A stretch of DNA of 64,000 bases. Source: Alnus glutinosa (taxonomy: Eukaryota > Streptophyta > Magnoliopsida > Fagales > Betulaceae). The notes under the pieces were generated by a model. That model saw only the letters and a list, made by a program, of their open reading frames with translations. It made no database searches and was not told the DNA's origin. Each line of letters starts with the position of its first letter. Position 1 is the first letter of the stretch. Below, one piece after another: positions 24,356-33,700 of the stretch. The translations under genes and the position numbers were made by a program. Where the stretch lies: NCBI RefSeq assembly GCF_958979055.1, contig NC_084894.1, positions 25,559,116-25,623,115 of the forward strand, read 5' to 3'.

Positions 24356-25545
24356 TAACAACTTTATAGATGCCCCCTTAATGGCCTTAGGAATATAACA
24401 AACCAATACTTAAATGGGGTAAACAGCATTTTCCAAGGTGCAAGCAGATGAGCTCCCAGGAAAGTGAGGGGGGTCACACCGGACACACTTAAATCCCAAG
24501 ACTTTCCTTGCCAGAACTTTCCCCGACATTGCATTCTTAGATATTACTGTAAACACACTAGTATATATGGTATTGTTAATTATTCTTAGGTCTAGGCATC
24601 AAACAATTTATATTTAAACAATATAAATTTAAAATATATATTCCTCAATTCATGTATTAAATAAACAATAATTTTAATACACAGTACTGTAAATAATAAA
24701 GGGAATAAAACTTTAATATGAGGACATAATAAAACACATGGCCTAATGGTTTAGTAAGTGGCCAAGGCTCTTTACACCTGGTGAACCCAGGTTCTAAACA
24801 CCATAAGGCCTAAATTCCCCTTTTAAAAAGAACTTGATGGGTTACTGAAAATGGTTGCTGTATTGGGCTGACCCAATTGGGTTAACCCACTTAATTTGGG
24901 TTGGGTATCTGTATTGGGCTACTATATTGGGTTGGGCTTTTGGGTCACAAGACTCCAAATGGGCTACTGTATTTGGCAATTAGGTCAACCCACTTAATCG
25001 GGTCAGGCCTCTGGGTCTATGTATAGTGCTGGCCCAAACTAGGTCAGCCCACTTAAATGGCCCAAAACTGCATGGGTTTTAAAAAACCCTACCCGAAAAT
25101 ATATCAAACCCAAAAACTTTAATGGGTCGAAACCCTACCCAGTCACCAACCAACCCGACCCGTAATGTTCCAGATGGGTTGAAAACCCAAAAAATGGAAC
25201 CCTAGCCGCCACCCCTTTATGAAAATACCCATATCAAGATTACAACAACTCAAAATTAGGCAGTATATCACAATACACAGAATAGTGATAAAACAAAAAA
25301 TAGTTATATCAAATTTATGGGTTTTCACAAACAGTACGTGAACAACAAATATTCACAAAATAATCGCTAATGCGTTTCTATCATGTCACAAAAGACGAAA
25401 TATTGCTCAAACAATATTGACAAACAGAAGTGAACAATACCAAATAGAATATACTTGATTCAATATTGATAACCAATAAAAAATACTTGATTCAATATTG
25501 ATAACGCATAGTAAAATTATATGCTGAGCAAAATAGCACAGAGGC

Positions 25546-25561
25546 TGGCTCTGATATCACA
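25546..25561 (-). other. Copia primer binding site
   Basis: Next to the right LTR the minus strand reads TGATATCAGAGCCA, close to the TGGTATCAGAGC form that pairs with initiator methionine tRNA and is standard for plant Copia elements. Confidence 0.8.
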
Positions 25562-26041
25562 TGTTAGAAATAATCAACATATTATTTAATCTAACATGCG
25601 CAGCGGAAAACGAATAAACAGGATTCAGGCTTACCTCTAGCCATGTTTGCTCAAGCGTCTCCACGATCCATCTGAAGAACAAGAAAGATTATTTGAGGGA
25701 TCTTCTAACCTATGCCTATTGCTTGATGGCTGTACTGATGGTGTACACAGGCACTCTATTTATAGGCTAGGTTAGGGACCCTCAAAATGGTAAACACCGT
25801 ATTTGTTTCCTTCCATCAGGGAAACAATATCGTTAATTGATTTTAAAATCAATTAACCGATTCCATATTTACGGTAATCTAAATTAATAGAAATAACCAT
25901 AATACCGATTCCATATTTACGGTAATCTAAATTAATGGAAATATCCATAATGCCGTATATGTTTATTGAAAAAATAATAAACATAGTAAATACCGTAAAT
26001 GTGATATAAAGGCCACAACAAAAAAGGAATAATATATTACA
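25562..26041 (-). repeat. Copia LTR (5' LTR in element orientation)
   Basis: 480 bp, collinear with 19378-19857 and nearly identical to it. Followed by the target duplication GTCTG. Confidence 0.92.
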
Positions 26042-27449
26042 GTCTGGGTTAAAGCAGTTGCCTAAATACAATACATAAATATTACAAGAACATCAATTAA
26101 AGCCACTCTTTACAGTTAAGCCCGTATTAAACAAGATAAGAGGGCTGGTTTAGTCTACCACATACACCAAATAAGCTCATGAAACATTTGTACATTACAA
26201 GTAGACACACTATGATCCATAGTAAACACATAGGAATATACAAAGCACAAAAAATCCAACAACAACCAGCTCCAGGAAAGTCGTCATTGGAGTCAGCATG
26301 TGTAAAGCACGTGCCTACATCGGGATCCCTCCTTGTAGCAGACAACCTTTTGCAGTCCAAATCATCATCACCTGAGACCGGAAAAGTGGTACATGACCCT
26401 CACCCGTAGGACCAGGAAGGAAGCTCCTCGGCACGTGTTGGCCACGCACCAAACAGGGGAGAAACACACGGCCATGGCTTGTGACTACCGGACTGAAGGA
26501 GGCCCGCGACCACCACAGGGAGGCGCGTGTCGCATAAATTCGTGTCAAAACGCATAGATCTAGCACCAAATAAAAAACCACACTGTTAAAGCACAGCAAG
26601 GAACGCCTCGCCGGAGACATACCACGAGCAGTCAAAAACCCACAAAACCAGTAGCCTGAAACTCCTTCTGTTGGAAAAGAAAAAAGAAAAAAAAAAAAAA
26701 AGAAAAAAAAACACAAAAGCTCCATAGCTTGAAGCTAGGAGAATCAAAGCCTCCACCAAATCAGACGGGGAGGAGCAAAACCTCTACAGCCTTAAGGGCT
26801 GGGAGTGAAAGTTAAACCCCCCTGGAAGCAATCTAGGAAGGGAACAAAAACAACCATCCTAATCCTTTCAAGGCTAGGGGGAGGCGTGAAGCTTCTCCCC
26901 CGGCAACCAAACACCACGGAGGGGCTCTCTCTCTAAGAAGGCTCTCAAGAGTTTCTCTCTCTAAAAGGCTCTCTCAAAGATCTTGATATAAGATCTTAGG
27001 CAACACTTCAATTCAAAAGCTTAATCCTTCTGGTTCCATCCAATTATATCATATCAACCACTCACTCTTGTAATTCATTCCTCCACATGGGACTTTAATC
27101 AATCACATTCACATGTATACTCTAACAAAATGTCTTATCAGCCTGTGAAGCAGTTTTTAAGAGTTTCAACAATCTTAGCAGCATTTATTTCATTACATTT
27201 TTCATTGAAACATAATTAAGCAGACAATAAAAATATTTGATATAAAAGCGCTTAAATCATAGTTGCAAACACCTAGACTGTGAGTTATAAATCCCAAAAT
27301 AAAGCTCTAATGATCCAGGCAAAAGACATATATAAACTACCGAATTTTATTATATCAACGCCACTCAATGTGAGATTTTAATCGTTAAATCATAAATTAT
27401 TTCAAAAGTTTTAAGCAGATAAAAAATGGTTGATTTAATTATTTAATCA

Positions 27450-27855
27450 AGAGAACAGTACACATAACCTTATCAAACTACTACATCATTGTCAATGTAC
27501 TCCTCAGACTACCAATTGTGTTAATGTCCCACCCTAAACTATCAAAAAATGTCAATGTCCCCCTAATGATAAAAATACCATTTACAAAATTATTAAAATA
27601 AAATAAAAACTTAAAAAAATTATTAAAAAAATATAAAATAACAAAAATTTATAATAAAAAAGATTAAAACTGTTTTTTTTCTTTTTCGATTGTTTTTTTT
27701 TTTTTAAAAAAAAAAAAAATAATTTTCTGTTTTTTTTTTTTTTTTTAAAAAAAAATTGTTCTTTTTCGTTTTTTAATTTAATAAAAAAAAAGGTTTTTTT
27801 TTTCTTTTTTTTTTTTAAAAAAATGTTTTTATAATTTTCAGTTATTTTTTCGTTT

Positions 27856-27887
<32 letters not shown>

Positions 27888-28075
27888 TCGTTCTTTTTCG
27901 TTTTTTATTTAATTTGTTTTTTAAAAAAAAATAATTTTTTTAGTTTTTTTTTATTTTAGTTTTTTTTTTTAAAAAAAAAAAATTATAATGACATTTTTGT
28001 CTTACTAAAAAAAAATTAAGATTATTTTTGTCTTTTTATTGGTATTAGTGGGGAATTGACATTAATTAAAATTTT
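27450..28075. mobile_element. AT-rich MITE with long inverted repeats (right end degraded)
   Basis: An insertion relative to intron 1 of the intact gene (compare 4090-4220). The left end has the family phrase GTACACATAACCTTATCAAA, then CATTGTCAATGTACTCCTC and ACTACCAATTGTGTTAATGT. The interior is long runs of A and T. The right end keeps only GTATTAGTGGGGAATTGACA. Relatives are at 31010-31695 and 33200-33700. Borders are approximate. Confidence 0.6.
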
Positions 28076-28619
28076 AACGTGTATACCACAATAAAATGCT
28101 TATCCGTTTGTGAAAGCAAATTTTCAAAGTTTCAGCAACTTTAGCGGCATTTGTTTCAAGTTATAGATCATTAGATCTTGTCATAATGCTCCCATAATCC
28201 AATCAAAAACTAAATACATAATATGAGAAACTCGTTCAGCGAATTAGTGAGGGGATCGGATATCTTACGATGAGGCGAGGAGGGACCTTGAAACTACAGG
28301 CAACGAAGCCTGGTTCCACTCGGTCGACTCGGATGCCTCTGAGGCCAAACTCCTCGTAGAAACTTGGTTCCACCCCAGCTCAGTGAGGATGGACAGTGAG
28401 TCGCGACACGCTCTCCGATTCCTCTCCGGTCAATCCTAGAAATTCTTTGGCCTTGTCCATTTTTTTTTGGGTTTCTCCTCTCAGTTCTCTCTCAAATCCG
28501 TTCTCGTATACTTTTAGAAAGCAGAGACTGTAAGTGCCGGATGAGGATTTCACTTCGGCCCCACGAAAACGAAATCGAGACTGTGAAAATGTTTGGGACT
28601 CTTATAGCAGTATAGCACG

Positions 28620-29200
28620 AGCAACGGTTTCCTTTCAACTTTTTCTCAATTGAAGAAGTTAAACTACTTTTTTTTTTTTTGTTCTTTAGTTAAATGTACT
28701 TTCCAATAGTTTTTTATTTATTTATTATTTCTTATTTAATGAGTTTTTCCTATGTGTAAAGAAGGAAATAAGATTTAAGGAAGTTGCTAATAATGTTTTT
28801 ATATATCTCTTATTCATGACGTGAGAGTTTGGTCATGTCTCTGGTATAAAATTATATAACCTAATTTTAATATAATTTCTTTAGTTAAACGGGGTCATAT
28901 TTTTTAATCCTAATTCGTTAATTTTCTATTGGATTCTTATCGAATTCGTAGATCATGTTAAAATTTGACAACCTTAAATGTCGTGTGTTAAATTCGGGTT
29001 ATGTCGACACATGAATACAAAACTATATAGATCAATCTTAACTCGACCCATTCAATTAAACGAGTCGAATTCCTAAACTTTAATTCGCTAATTTCGTGTT
29101 GGATTCATATCAAGTTCATAGATCGTATAAAAAATTATCGGTCCTAATTTTTAGTTTTGTTCGGTTAAAAAAACCTAGTTTGGAATTAATCTTTTCGTGG
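28620..29200. other. Upstream spacer of the pseudogene
   Basis: AT-rich, no gene. Not alignable by eye with the corresponding part of unit 1 (4780-5740), so one of the two copies has gained or lost sequence here. Confidence 0.4.
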
Positions 29201-29542
29201 GTCGGGGCTCAAATAAATAGCAATGTTAAGGTAACTTTAGACTGTACGTTCGATCTGACTAGGTCTGTCATGCTATACTATACGAAACCAGTATATAAAG
29301 GGCCCCAGTGCAGCCCAGTGCCTTTTGGGCTTTACTCTGCTATGGCCATGTCCAATATAACGGGAATGACTAATTTCATAGTCCATAATTTGATGGTATA
29401 TATTCTTATAGATTGCAAGTGAAATAAAGAAAATCATATTTTAACAAGGAGGCAGTGGCCCACGAGGGGGAGAGTGATGCAAATGGACGTAGCATAGATA
29501 GAAAAATAACATAAAATAAATGTAAATCTTATTTTAATTTAG

Positions 29543-29703
29543 GAGAAATGATCTCTACATTCATTTCTTACAATAGCCCCACAACAAGTTGATCTGGCTG
29601 GTAATATATATATATATATATATATATTTTTTTGTAAAAACATAATAAAATATTACCAGTCACGTCAGCTTGTTGTGAGAAATGAGTGTAGGGATCATTT
29701 CTC
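29543..29703. mobile_element. Mutator-type MITE (GAGAAATGATC termini)
   Basis: A 161-bp element with 26-bp inverted ends (GAGAAATGATCTCTACATTC against GAGAAATGATCCCTACACTC) and an (AT)n centre. It is flanked by the 9-bp direct repeat TTAATTTAG (29534-29542, 29704-29712); the empty site is in unit 1 near 6792-6800. A 9-bp target duplication fits Mutator-like transposons. It shares the GAGAAATG terminus with the nested pair at 31821-32133. Confidence 0.88.
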
Positions 29704-29742
29704 TTAATTTAGAGTCTCTAAAAAATGGAAAATGTTAGATTT

Positions 29743-29853
29743 ACAACACCAATACAACAACTGTACAACAATCCCTCACATGAGGGTGGGTCCCACATAC
29801 TGGGGCCCACCCTCATGTGAGAGGTTGTTGTACAGTTGTTGTATTGGTGTTGT
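29743..29853. repeat. Near-perfect 111-bp hairpin
   Basis: Arms of about 52 bp (ACAACACCAATACAACAACT onward, ending GGGTGGG) pair with about three mismatches around a loop of a few bases near 29797-29803. It is absent from the corresponding site of unit 1, so it behaves as a small foldback insertion. No coding content. Confidence 0.85.
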
Positions 29854-30043
29854 ACAAGAATCAAATCCCCTAAAAAATAACGAAGATGATAGATTGAACC
29901 AGAGTTTCACTAACATTGGCAGAATCTCATCACCAAAAGGACAGATGAATCACGTCTCAAAGAAACAAATGTCTTTTTTTTATAAATCATGATCTCCCTA
30001 TTATAATAGAACATTATGTTTAAATAGACTCATAAACTAACTC

Positions 30044-30064
30044 TAACCCTAACCCTAACCCTAA
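30044..30064. repeat. Short telomere-like run
   Basis: TAACCCT repeated as a 6-base unit (CCCTAA) for about 21 bases. This is not the 7-base CCCTAAA plant telomere unit. Confidence 0.8.
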
Positions 30065-31005
30065 TGTGACTAACTTTGGGCTAAGCCCATTATTAAATTA
30101 CAAATAATTTAAAACTTTGGGTCAAGTCCATCATTGAATTTCAAATAAACTAATAATCTAAATAAACTAAATGACTAATTTATTCTTGTCTTATCCTGTA
30201 TTAGAGAGTGATAACTCTCGAGATTAGATTAGAGTGCTCTAAACTTTTAGATTAAATTCTTTAACTTTTAACATTATTTTGAATTAAATTGTCTAAATAT
30301 TATTATTTCAAGACACAAGTTTGTAAGAGCATGTAGCCTCATTAAAATAACTTTTTGGTTATTTTTGTGAGCTAATTTGATAAAATTATTCAAAATGACC
30401 CTCCAGCAATCTTACCAATTTGGTGAATGAACAATACTCGCCAATAATAATAAGTACTATTCACTCACCAAATCTATATATATATAACTATTAAAACTTT
30501 CTCCCTCTTCCATTTTTTTATTTCTCTCTCATGCATCACACACAATCTCTATTTTGAAAAATATTATATAAATAGAATAATGATAGTTGATAGTTGATAG
30601 CTAAAATTGTGATATTGCTGAGAATGCTTTAAAAAAGTTGATGGTTAAAATAGAGAAAAATAAATTTTAGTTATTCTGGCGAGTAAAATTTGATGGGACT
30701 ATTAAGAATGCTATAAAATGTAATAGACTAGAAAAAACGAAATAAAAATCTATTATAAAGGTTAAAATGTTATGTTAAATTACACTTTGCCCCTCCACCT
30801 CCAAAACAATGCATCATTTGTACTAACATTTATAAATTATGAATCACCGAAACTCATTCTCTTAAATTACCATGTTTCGAATAGCACCATGAATTATATT
30901 TACTCGTTAGTTGTGACGAAAACGGACACGTGAATCACACGTAACATAAAGACTTTTTCTTTTTCTTTTTCTTTTTTTGTTTTTTTGGTGACATTTACAC
31001 TTCAT
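30065..31005. other. Gene-free AT-rich stretch
   Basis: No supportable gene. Contains short (AT) runs near 30475 and a duplicated phrase TGATAGTTGATAGTTGATAG near 30580. Confidence 0.5.
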
Positions 31006-31009
31006 AGTT

Positions 31010-31695
31010 TTAAGGGAAAAGTACACATATCCTCCTCAAACTACCACTCAATTGTCAATGTACCCCCCAAACTACCAATTGTGTCAATTGCCCCCCTCAA
31101 ACTACCAAAAAAATGTCAATGCCCCCCCTAATACCAACAAAAAGACAAAAATAATCTTAAATTTTTTTGAATAAGATAAAAATGTCCTTATAAATTCGAA
31201 AAAAAACTAAAACTAAAACTAAAAATAAAAACTAAAAAAATATTTTTTTTAAAAACAAATTAAATAGAAAAAAATAAAAAAAACGAAAAAGAAAGTTTTT
31301 TTTTTTTTTTAAAAAAAAACAAACGAAAAAGAAAAAGGAAAAACCAGTTTTTTATTAAATTAAAAAAACGAAAAAGAATGATTTTTTTTTTTTAAAAAGA
31401 CCAAACGAAAAAATAACTGAAACTTACAAAAATAATTTGTTTTAACAAAAAAAAAAACGAAAAAAAAAACCCAGTTTTTAATTTTTAATTTTTTTTTTGT
31501 ATAAATTTTTGTTATTTTATATTTTTTAAAATATTTTTTAGTTTTTATTTTATTTTAATAATTTTATGAAGGATATTTTTGTTATTAGGAGGACATTGAC
31601 AGTTTTTGATAGTTTAGGAAAAAACATTGACACAATTGGTAATTTGAGAGGACATTGACAATGAGATGATAGTTTAAAGAGATTATATGCATTTT
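31010..31695. mobile_element. AT-rich MITE with about 105-bp inverted repeats
   Basis: Left end: GTACACATATCCTCCTCAAA, then CTCAATTGTCAATGTACCCC and CTACCAATTGTGTCAATTGC. The right end, read in reverse, gives the same series (CATTGTCAATGTCCTCTCAA, TTACCAATTGTGTCAATG). The interior is runs of A or T with the repeated phrase AAAACGAAAAAGAA. No transposase. Target duplication not resolved. The best-preserved of three to four family members here. Confidence 0.75.
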
Positions 31696-31820
31696 TTTCA
31701 TAATTTTAATTACATTTTATCTCCTCAAACAAACACCCCCAATTGCTTAAAGAAAAATCAGCTTTGGCCGGCTCCGTTAAAAATTTAAAGCCAATGGGAG
31801 GCAATGGCTAAAAAGTTTAA

Positions 31821-32133
31821 GAGAAATGCTGGGGAACCCACCGGTATCCCACCAGCATCCCACCAAGGTCTAAGTAAAAAAACAAAAAATGAAGAGAAAT
31901 GCTACAATTCCCACCACCATCCCACCCCAATCCCACCACTCCTAAGTGTAAGAAGTTGAAAATTGATTTATTAAATAAAAAAGTATAATCACTTTAGTGT
32001 TGGTGGGATTGGGGTGGGATAGTGGTGGGAATTGTAGCATTTCCCAAAAATGAATTTGCTAAATAAAAAGACAAAGCCACTTAGGCCTTGGTGGGATGCT
32101 GGTGGGATACCGGTGGGTTCCCCAGCATTTCTC
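31821..32133. mobile_element. Mutator-type MITE (outer of a nested pair)
   Basis: Inverted ends GAGAAATGCTGGGGAACCCA and its complement (TGGGTTCCCCAGCATTTCTC), flanked by the 9-bp direct repeat AAAGTTTAA (31812-31820, 32134-32142). A second related MITE sits inside it at 31894-32045. With that removed the outer element is about 150 bp. Confidence 0.9.
31894..32045. mobile_element. Mutator-type MITE (inner of a nested pair)
   Basis: Inverted ends GAGAAATGCTACAATTCCCA and complement (TGGGAATTGTAGCATTTCCC), with a further inverted stretch around CCCACCCCAATCCCACCA. Flanked by the 9-bp direct repeat AAAAATGAA (31885-31893, 32046-32054), which shows insertion into the outer MITE. Confidence 0.9.
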
Positions 32134-33199
32134 AAAGTTTAAAGGGAAATGTAGGGTTTTAGGTAAACATTGTGGCGAATCTCCCAGGTACCTTCCAAGG
32201 ACTGACAATTAGCTTTAGGTCGAGCTTTTGTCGAAAAGTGGTTTTTGAAAGAAACGCCCAAGCAATGAGAACTTTCTCCAAGAATAAAGATCTGTATTTT
32301 GTTTCAATTAAAGTTACAAATAAAGGTTGTTTGCCTCTCCTTTCCCGAATTTTGCTCAAAGAAAAACACAAAATTGTGGATTTCTATGCCAATTGTGGTG
32401 TCCTTTCTGGGTTGACTTGAATTATTAGAGCATGAAAAATGATTTCTCACAAGTAAAAATGTACAACTTTTACACAATTAAATATATCGGTGGAATATAT
32501 ATATGAATTTCACCATGTATGAGTCTCACCAATGTATCTTAGCTTTATAAAAGTTGTACAACTAACTCATCCCTTAGAACATACCTCAACAAGCACCGAA
32601 ATTGTTTGGGATACAAAAAATTTTTACTGTAATTTCTTTTATAGTTACGTGACAATTTATATTTTAGTAATTAATGTGAAAAGTGACATACTGATTATCG
32701 AGTCAGATTGTTAACGTAATAAGTGCCGTGTAGACTTCTACATTGTAGTTTGCATTTTTATGAATAAATTCATCTCTATTTAAAGTGAAATGGATATGCA
32801 TCATTTCATGATCAATAGTATATTTCATAGATAGAATGATGTATATATTGCCACATAATGAATATGTTCTTACGTTATTTACTTTTTTTTTAGTGTAAAG
32901 TACATATACTTCATTCAAACTACTACTTCATTATCAATGTTCCATATATAAACTACTAAAAAATAATTAATGTCACTAAACTACCAAATGTGTCAATGTC
33001 CATCTAATTTACGTCATAACGAATATGTTGCTGCGTCAAAATAATGTGGTAATAGTTTAGGGAAACATTGCAAAATTTTAATCATAACGTAATTCATCTC
33101 AATTCCAAATGTCATGTAAAATGTTAAGCTAATTTATAAGAGATTTATAATAAAAGATGTAATATCGCTAATCATACTCAATTGTCATATAAAAAAAAT
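32134..33199. other. Gene-free AT-rich stretch
   Basis: No supportable gene. About 32430-32580 looks like an old foldback (GTACAACTTTTA and TAAAAGTTGTACAAC inverted). About 32890-33080 has left-end phrases of the long-TIR MITE family (TTCATTATCAATGTTCC; CTACCAAATGTGTCAATG) and is probably a degraded member. Confidence 0.5.
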
Positions 33200-33700
33200 G
33201 AAAAAGTATACATAATCCCTTCAAACTATCATCTCATTATCAATGTTCTCTCAAACTACCAATTGTATCAATGTTCCTCTTTAAATTATCAAAAAATGTC
33301 AAAGTCCCCCTAATGACAAAAATACCCTTCATAAGATTATTAAAATTTAAAAGAAACTAAAAAATTATTAAAAAAAAATCTAAAATAACAAAAAGTTATA
33401 AATAATAAATAAAAAATTAAAAGCTGTTTTTTTTTTTTTGAAAAAATTGCTTTATAATTTTCAGTTATTTTGTCTTATTTTTTCATTCTTTTTAGTTTTT
33501 TTTTCTTTAATTTTGGTTTTTTTTAGTTTTTTTTTTCCGAATTTGTAAGAACATTTTTGTCTTATTGAAAAAAATTTAGGGTTATTTTTATATTTTGCTG
33601 TTCTTGGGAAAATATTGACATTTTTTTAAAGTTTGAGAGGGGACATTGACAAGTTAGTGGTAGTTAACTTTGAAGGAGATATGTGTATTTTTTTTTTTTT
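33200..33700. mobile_element. AT-rich MITE with long inverted repeats
   Basis: Left end: AGTATACATAATCCCTTCAA, then TCATTATCAATGTTCTCTCA and CTACCAATTGTATCAATG. The right end in reverse repeats the series (around 33605-33690). Same family as 31010-31695 and 27450-28075. Borders are approximate. Confidence 0.65.

Larger units (their letters stand above)
19378..26041 (-). mobile_element. Copia LTR retrotransposon (coding region decayed)
   Basis: 6,664 bp with 480-bp LTRs (19378-19857 and 25562-26041) starting TGTTAGAAATAATCAAC and ending AATATATTACA, flanked by GTCTG (19373-19377, 26042-26046). The minus-strand orientation is shown by the primer site next to the right LTR and the polypurine tract next to the left one. 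Conceptual translation of the minus strand shows Copia pieces in order from right to left: integrase-like (22190-22360), reverse transcriptase (about 21220-21450, [20 protein letters not shown], then VDAKTTFLN) and RNase H (about 20560-20660, CVDSRKST). No reading frame exceeds about 70 codons, and stops and frameshifts are everywhere. The LTRs differ at only about four sites. Confidence 0.9.
19254..26978 (-). mobile_element. LINE-like retroposon, carrying a nested Copia element
   Basis: Intron 1 of the pseudogene is interrupted between two copies of GATCT (19249-19253 and 26979-26983); the intact gene shows the empty site GTGATCTTGATAT near 3630. Without the Copia at 19378-26041 the insert is only about 1.06 kb. 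Read on the minus strand it starts with pyrimidine/purine runs GAGAGAGCCTTTTAGAGAGA and GCCGGGGGAGAAGCTTCACG, as in 5' regions of plant L1-type LINEs, and ends in an A-rich tail (AAACAGAAAAAGAAAAAAA). No endonuclease or reverse transcriptase frame is present, so it is a deleted or non-autonomous derivative. The target duplication is short for a LINE, so the class is an inference. Confidence 0.68.
7076..28460 (-). pseudogene. ACOT13-like thioesterase pseudogene split by retrotransposons
   Basis: This is the duplicate of the gene at 2225-4618. Exon 1 is 28269-28460, exon 2 is 18922-19062, and exon 3 is cut in two: its first 8 bases at 18132-18139 and the rest at 7076-7218, with the Ty3/gypsy element between them. 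Lesions: codon 27 (Arg in the intact copy) is TGA at 28380-28382; exon 3 carries two extra bases near 7190-7197, a frameshift; the retrotransposon splits exon 3. Intron 1 holds a LINE-like element with a Copia inside it, and a MITE. Exon 2 is still fully open with intact splice signals. The order of lesions is unknown. No full-length product is possible. Confidence 0.93.
6846..29912. repeat. Tandem segmental duplication, unit 2 (inflated by insertions)
   Basis: This second copy of the 2019-6845 unit has grown to about 23 kb. It begins at about 6846 with the same TATTCCTCATCATCATCCAC phrase and ends near 29912, where the phrase AATAACGAAGAT...GAGTTTCAC aligns with the right end of unit 1. Insertions explain nearly all the extra length: Ty3/gypsy 7219-18131, LINE-like plus Copia 19254-26978, a MITE at about 27450-28075, a MITE at 29543-29703 and a hairpin element at 29743-29853. 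Confidence 0.82.

Noticed and set aside
24720-24800. Possible tRNA-like stretch (CCTAATGG...GGTGAACCCAGGTTCTAA)
   Set aside because: It has a GGTTC-like arm but no acceptor or anticodon stems that pair; it lies inside the Copia leader.
26127-26725. 136-aa and 77-aa minus-strand frames in the LINE-like unit
   Set aside because: Hydrophobic and phenylalanine-rich from a poly-T tract, with no match to a LINE protein; probably untranslated leader.
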